The translations under genes were made by a program, and so were the position numbers. Shown piece after piece: positions 6,667-7,990 of a DNA stretch of 7,990 nucleotides. The stretch spans positions 1 to 7,990 of the forward strand of contig JALRDG010000130.1 of NCBI GenBank assembly GCA_023257055.1, given 5' to 3'. Below the pieces are notes generated by a model that searched no databases, was not told where the DNA came from, and was given only the letters and a program-made list of their open reading frames with translations. Positions within the stretch are counted from its first letter, which is position 1. Every line of letters starts with the position of its first letter. The DNA comes from Candidatus Saccharimonadia bacterium (GTDB lineage: Bacteria; Patescibacteriota; Saccharimonadia; Saccharimonadales; Saccharimonadaceae).

Positions 6667-7990
6667 TTAGGCATATAGTTTCTCCCTGATTTCCGAGACT
6701 TGTTCACGAATAAGGTAGTCAAGCTTGATAGCTTTCTCAATTTTTTCAACAGAATGAATGGCTGTGGTGTGGTCCTTGCGACCAAGTTCCCCGGCAATTT
6801 TAGGGAAACTAAGATGTAGTTCGCTGCGCAAGAGATACATGGCAATTTGGCGAGGCACGACAATGTGTTTGTCGCGCTTGCTGCTGCAGATTTCTTTCGG
6901 ATCAAGCTGGAAATGACGGGCAGTCTTGTCGACGATCTGCTTGGACGTAATATGTTGTGGGCGAGACTGACGGACATTGCCGAGCAAACCTTCGGCCGTA
7001 GCGATATCTGGTGCAACGCCGCGCATTTCGGAGTAAGCAAGGAGCTGATTGAGTGCCCCTTCCAGTTCACGAATGTTCGTATTTACGTTTTTTGCAAGGT
7101 ATTCAATCGTTTCACTGTCGAGTTCGACGCCAGATAGCGATGCTTTCGTTTCGACAATGGCACATCGGGTTTCGAAGTCTGGCATCTGGATGTCAATCGA
7201 CATTCCCCATTCAAAACGGCTTCGCAAACGTTCGGTCAGGGTAGGGATGCTCTTCGGCGGCTTGTCGGAACTAATGATAATCTGCTTATTGTTCTGATGG
7301 AGCGCATTAAAGGTATGGAAGAATTCCTCCTGGGTTTTTTCCTTACCAGCAATAAACTGCATATCGTCAACAATAAGTACGTCGACGTTGCGGTATTTGT
7401 CCGAGAAGCCTTTTTTCTTGAAACGAATGTGATCGAGAAATTCTTGCACGAACGTTTCGGAACTAATGTAGAGAATTCGTGCGTCGGGCTGGGTACGGGA
7501 GATTTCGTTACCAACCGCCTGCATAAGGTGTGTCTTACCAAGGCCGACGCCGCCGTAGAGGAATAGCGGGTTGTATTTTGTGCCGGGGTTGGCGGCCACT
7601 GCTTGACAGGCAGTATACGCAAGGTCGTTGCTTGAGCCGACAATGAAATTTGAGAACGTATACCGAGGGTTGAGGTTACCGGGCACTGCTGGCGTTAATT
7701 CGCGGCGGGGCATAGAAATAGGCCGGCTTGCTGAAGACGGTACTTCTCCAAGTAACTGTTCGACGGAATCAGATTGTGCCCGTGCCGTCGTCTCTCGATT
7801 GACTGCCGTGCGCTTGCCAGTTGTTTTGACGGTATATTCTATTACTTCGGGAGTAACGCCGTTTTTTTCAAGGATGGATTTTACCTGATCATTGAACTTT
7901 ACTTCAAATTGTCGCTTAGCAAAGATGTTCGGTACGGCAATAACAACGTGCGAATCGGTTTGTTCAAGTAGTTCTGTGTTCTTAAACCAT
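6667..7990 (-). CDS. dnaA: Chromosomal replication initiator DnaA, 5'-partial
   Basis: DnaA binds DnaA boxes and, with ATP, forms a filament that opens the origin. The frame stays open past the internal ATG at 7713 to the right window edge, giving 440 visible codons; only a short N-terminal piece (roughly 20 residues, by family comparison) is missing. Numbering from the first visible residue (Trp): domain I at about 1-58 (includes VVIAVPNIFAKRQFE, typical of the family); a short, polar domain II linker at about 60-105; AAA+ domain III with Walker A GGVGLGKT (146-153), Walker B IVDD (206-209) and the arginine-finger region RLRSRFEWG; and domain IV ending with the DnaA signature GRKDHTTAIH (403-412). 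All key motifs are present. Starting at ATG 7713 would remove domain I and is not credible. The gene ends in TAA at the edge of oriC. Its own promoter and any upstream boxes lie outside the window. Confidence 0.97.
   Translation of the reverse strand, partial: WFKNTELLEQTDSHVVIAVPNIFAKRQFEVKFNDQVKSILEKNGVTPEVIEYTVKTTGKRTAVNRETTARAQSDSVEQLLGEVPSSASRPISMPRRELTPAVPGNLNPRYTFSNFIVGSSNDLAYTACQAVAANPGTKYNPLFLYGGVGLGKTHLMQAVGNEISRTQPDARILYISSETFVQEFLDHIRFKKKGFSDKYRNVDVLIVDDMQFIAGKEKTQEEFFHTFNALHQNNKQIIISSDKPPKSIPTLTERLRSRFEWGMSIDIQMPDFETRCAIVETKASLSGVELDSETIEYLAKNVNTNIRELEGALNQLLAYSEMRGVAPDIATAEGLLGNVRQSRPQHITSKQIVDKTARHFQLDPKEICSSKRDKHIVVPRQIAMYLLRSELHLSFPKIAGELGRKDHTTAIHSVEKIEKAIKLDYLIREQVSEIREKLYA

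Noticed and set aside
6411..7070. A 219-codon open frame on the minus strand through the origin and the end of dnaA
   Set aside because: It overlaps the dnaA domain IV coding region in another frame, its composition over the origin just reads out DnaA boxes, and it has no recognisable domain or good ribosome binding site.
7714..7990. Region upstream of the dnaA internal ATG at 7713, which could be taken as non-coding or as small plus-strand genes
   Set aside because: The dnaA frame stays open through it and encodes a typical DnaA domain I and linker, so it is part of dnaA. The plus-strand frames there are shadows.
1..7990. CRISPR arrays, tRNA or rRNA genes, insertion sequences and prophage genes
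   Set aside because: No regularly spaced repeats, tRNA-like cloverleaf, rRNA-like sequence, transposase or terminal inverted repeats were seen. The phage-lysozyme-like domain is in a signal-peptide protein within an envelope operon, with no other phage genes around it.

Overview
The window joins two gene blocks that face each other. The right-hand block (about 4.2-8.0 kb, minus strand) is the conserved replication-initiation cluster, read right to left: dnaA (5' end beyond the window edge), a 280-bp intergenic origin with clustered DnaA boxes, dnaN (beta clamp) and recF. The left-hand block (plus strand, 1-4244) is a compact four-gene set for envelope or secreted proteins. It holds the C-terminal part of a large membrane-associated M23 metallopeptidase, a single-pass protein with a PEGA-like domain, a secreted protein combining a tail-lysozyme-like domain with a C39-type cysteine peptidase domain, and a small single-pass membrane protein of unknown function. 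The two blocks meet tail to tail, and the last plus-strand gene and recF share 18 bp.

The organism is clearly bacterial and uses the standard code: no TGA occurs inside any gene, and all seven genes end in TAA or TAG. The combination of dnaA-dnaN-recF, moderate GC, dense packing, Shine-Dalgarno sites and a secreted wall-hydrolase operon suggests Candidatus Saccharibacteria (TM7, Patescibacteria). This is recognition by overall resemblance, not proof; no 16S or other phylogenetic marker was compared.

In the left block, each start is fed by a ribosome binding site lying in or directly behind the previous gene (gaps of 1 nt, -23 nt and 14 nt), so the four genes are probably one transcript. All four products appear to be membrane-anchored or exported, and two carry peptidoglycan hydrolase domains. 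A wall-remodelling or envelope-spanning machine (type IV secretion-like or pilus-like) is a reasonable inference, but no ATPase or channel subunit is visible to confirm it.

In the right block, DnaA would bind the boxes between its own gene and dnaN. The dnaN-proximal side of this region resembles the Bacillus subtilis basal unwinding system: two abutting DnaA boxes, a short GC-rich spacer, three DnaA-trio triplets and an AT-only tract next to the dnaN ribosome binding site. A fork leaving this origin leftwards runs with dnaN and recF but head-on into the envelope operon.
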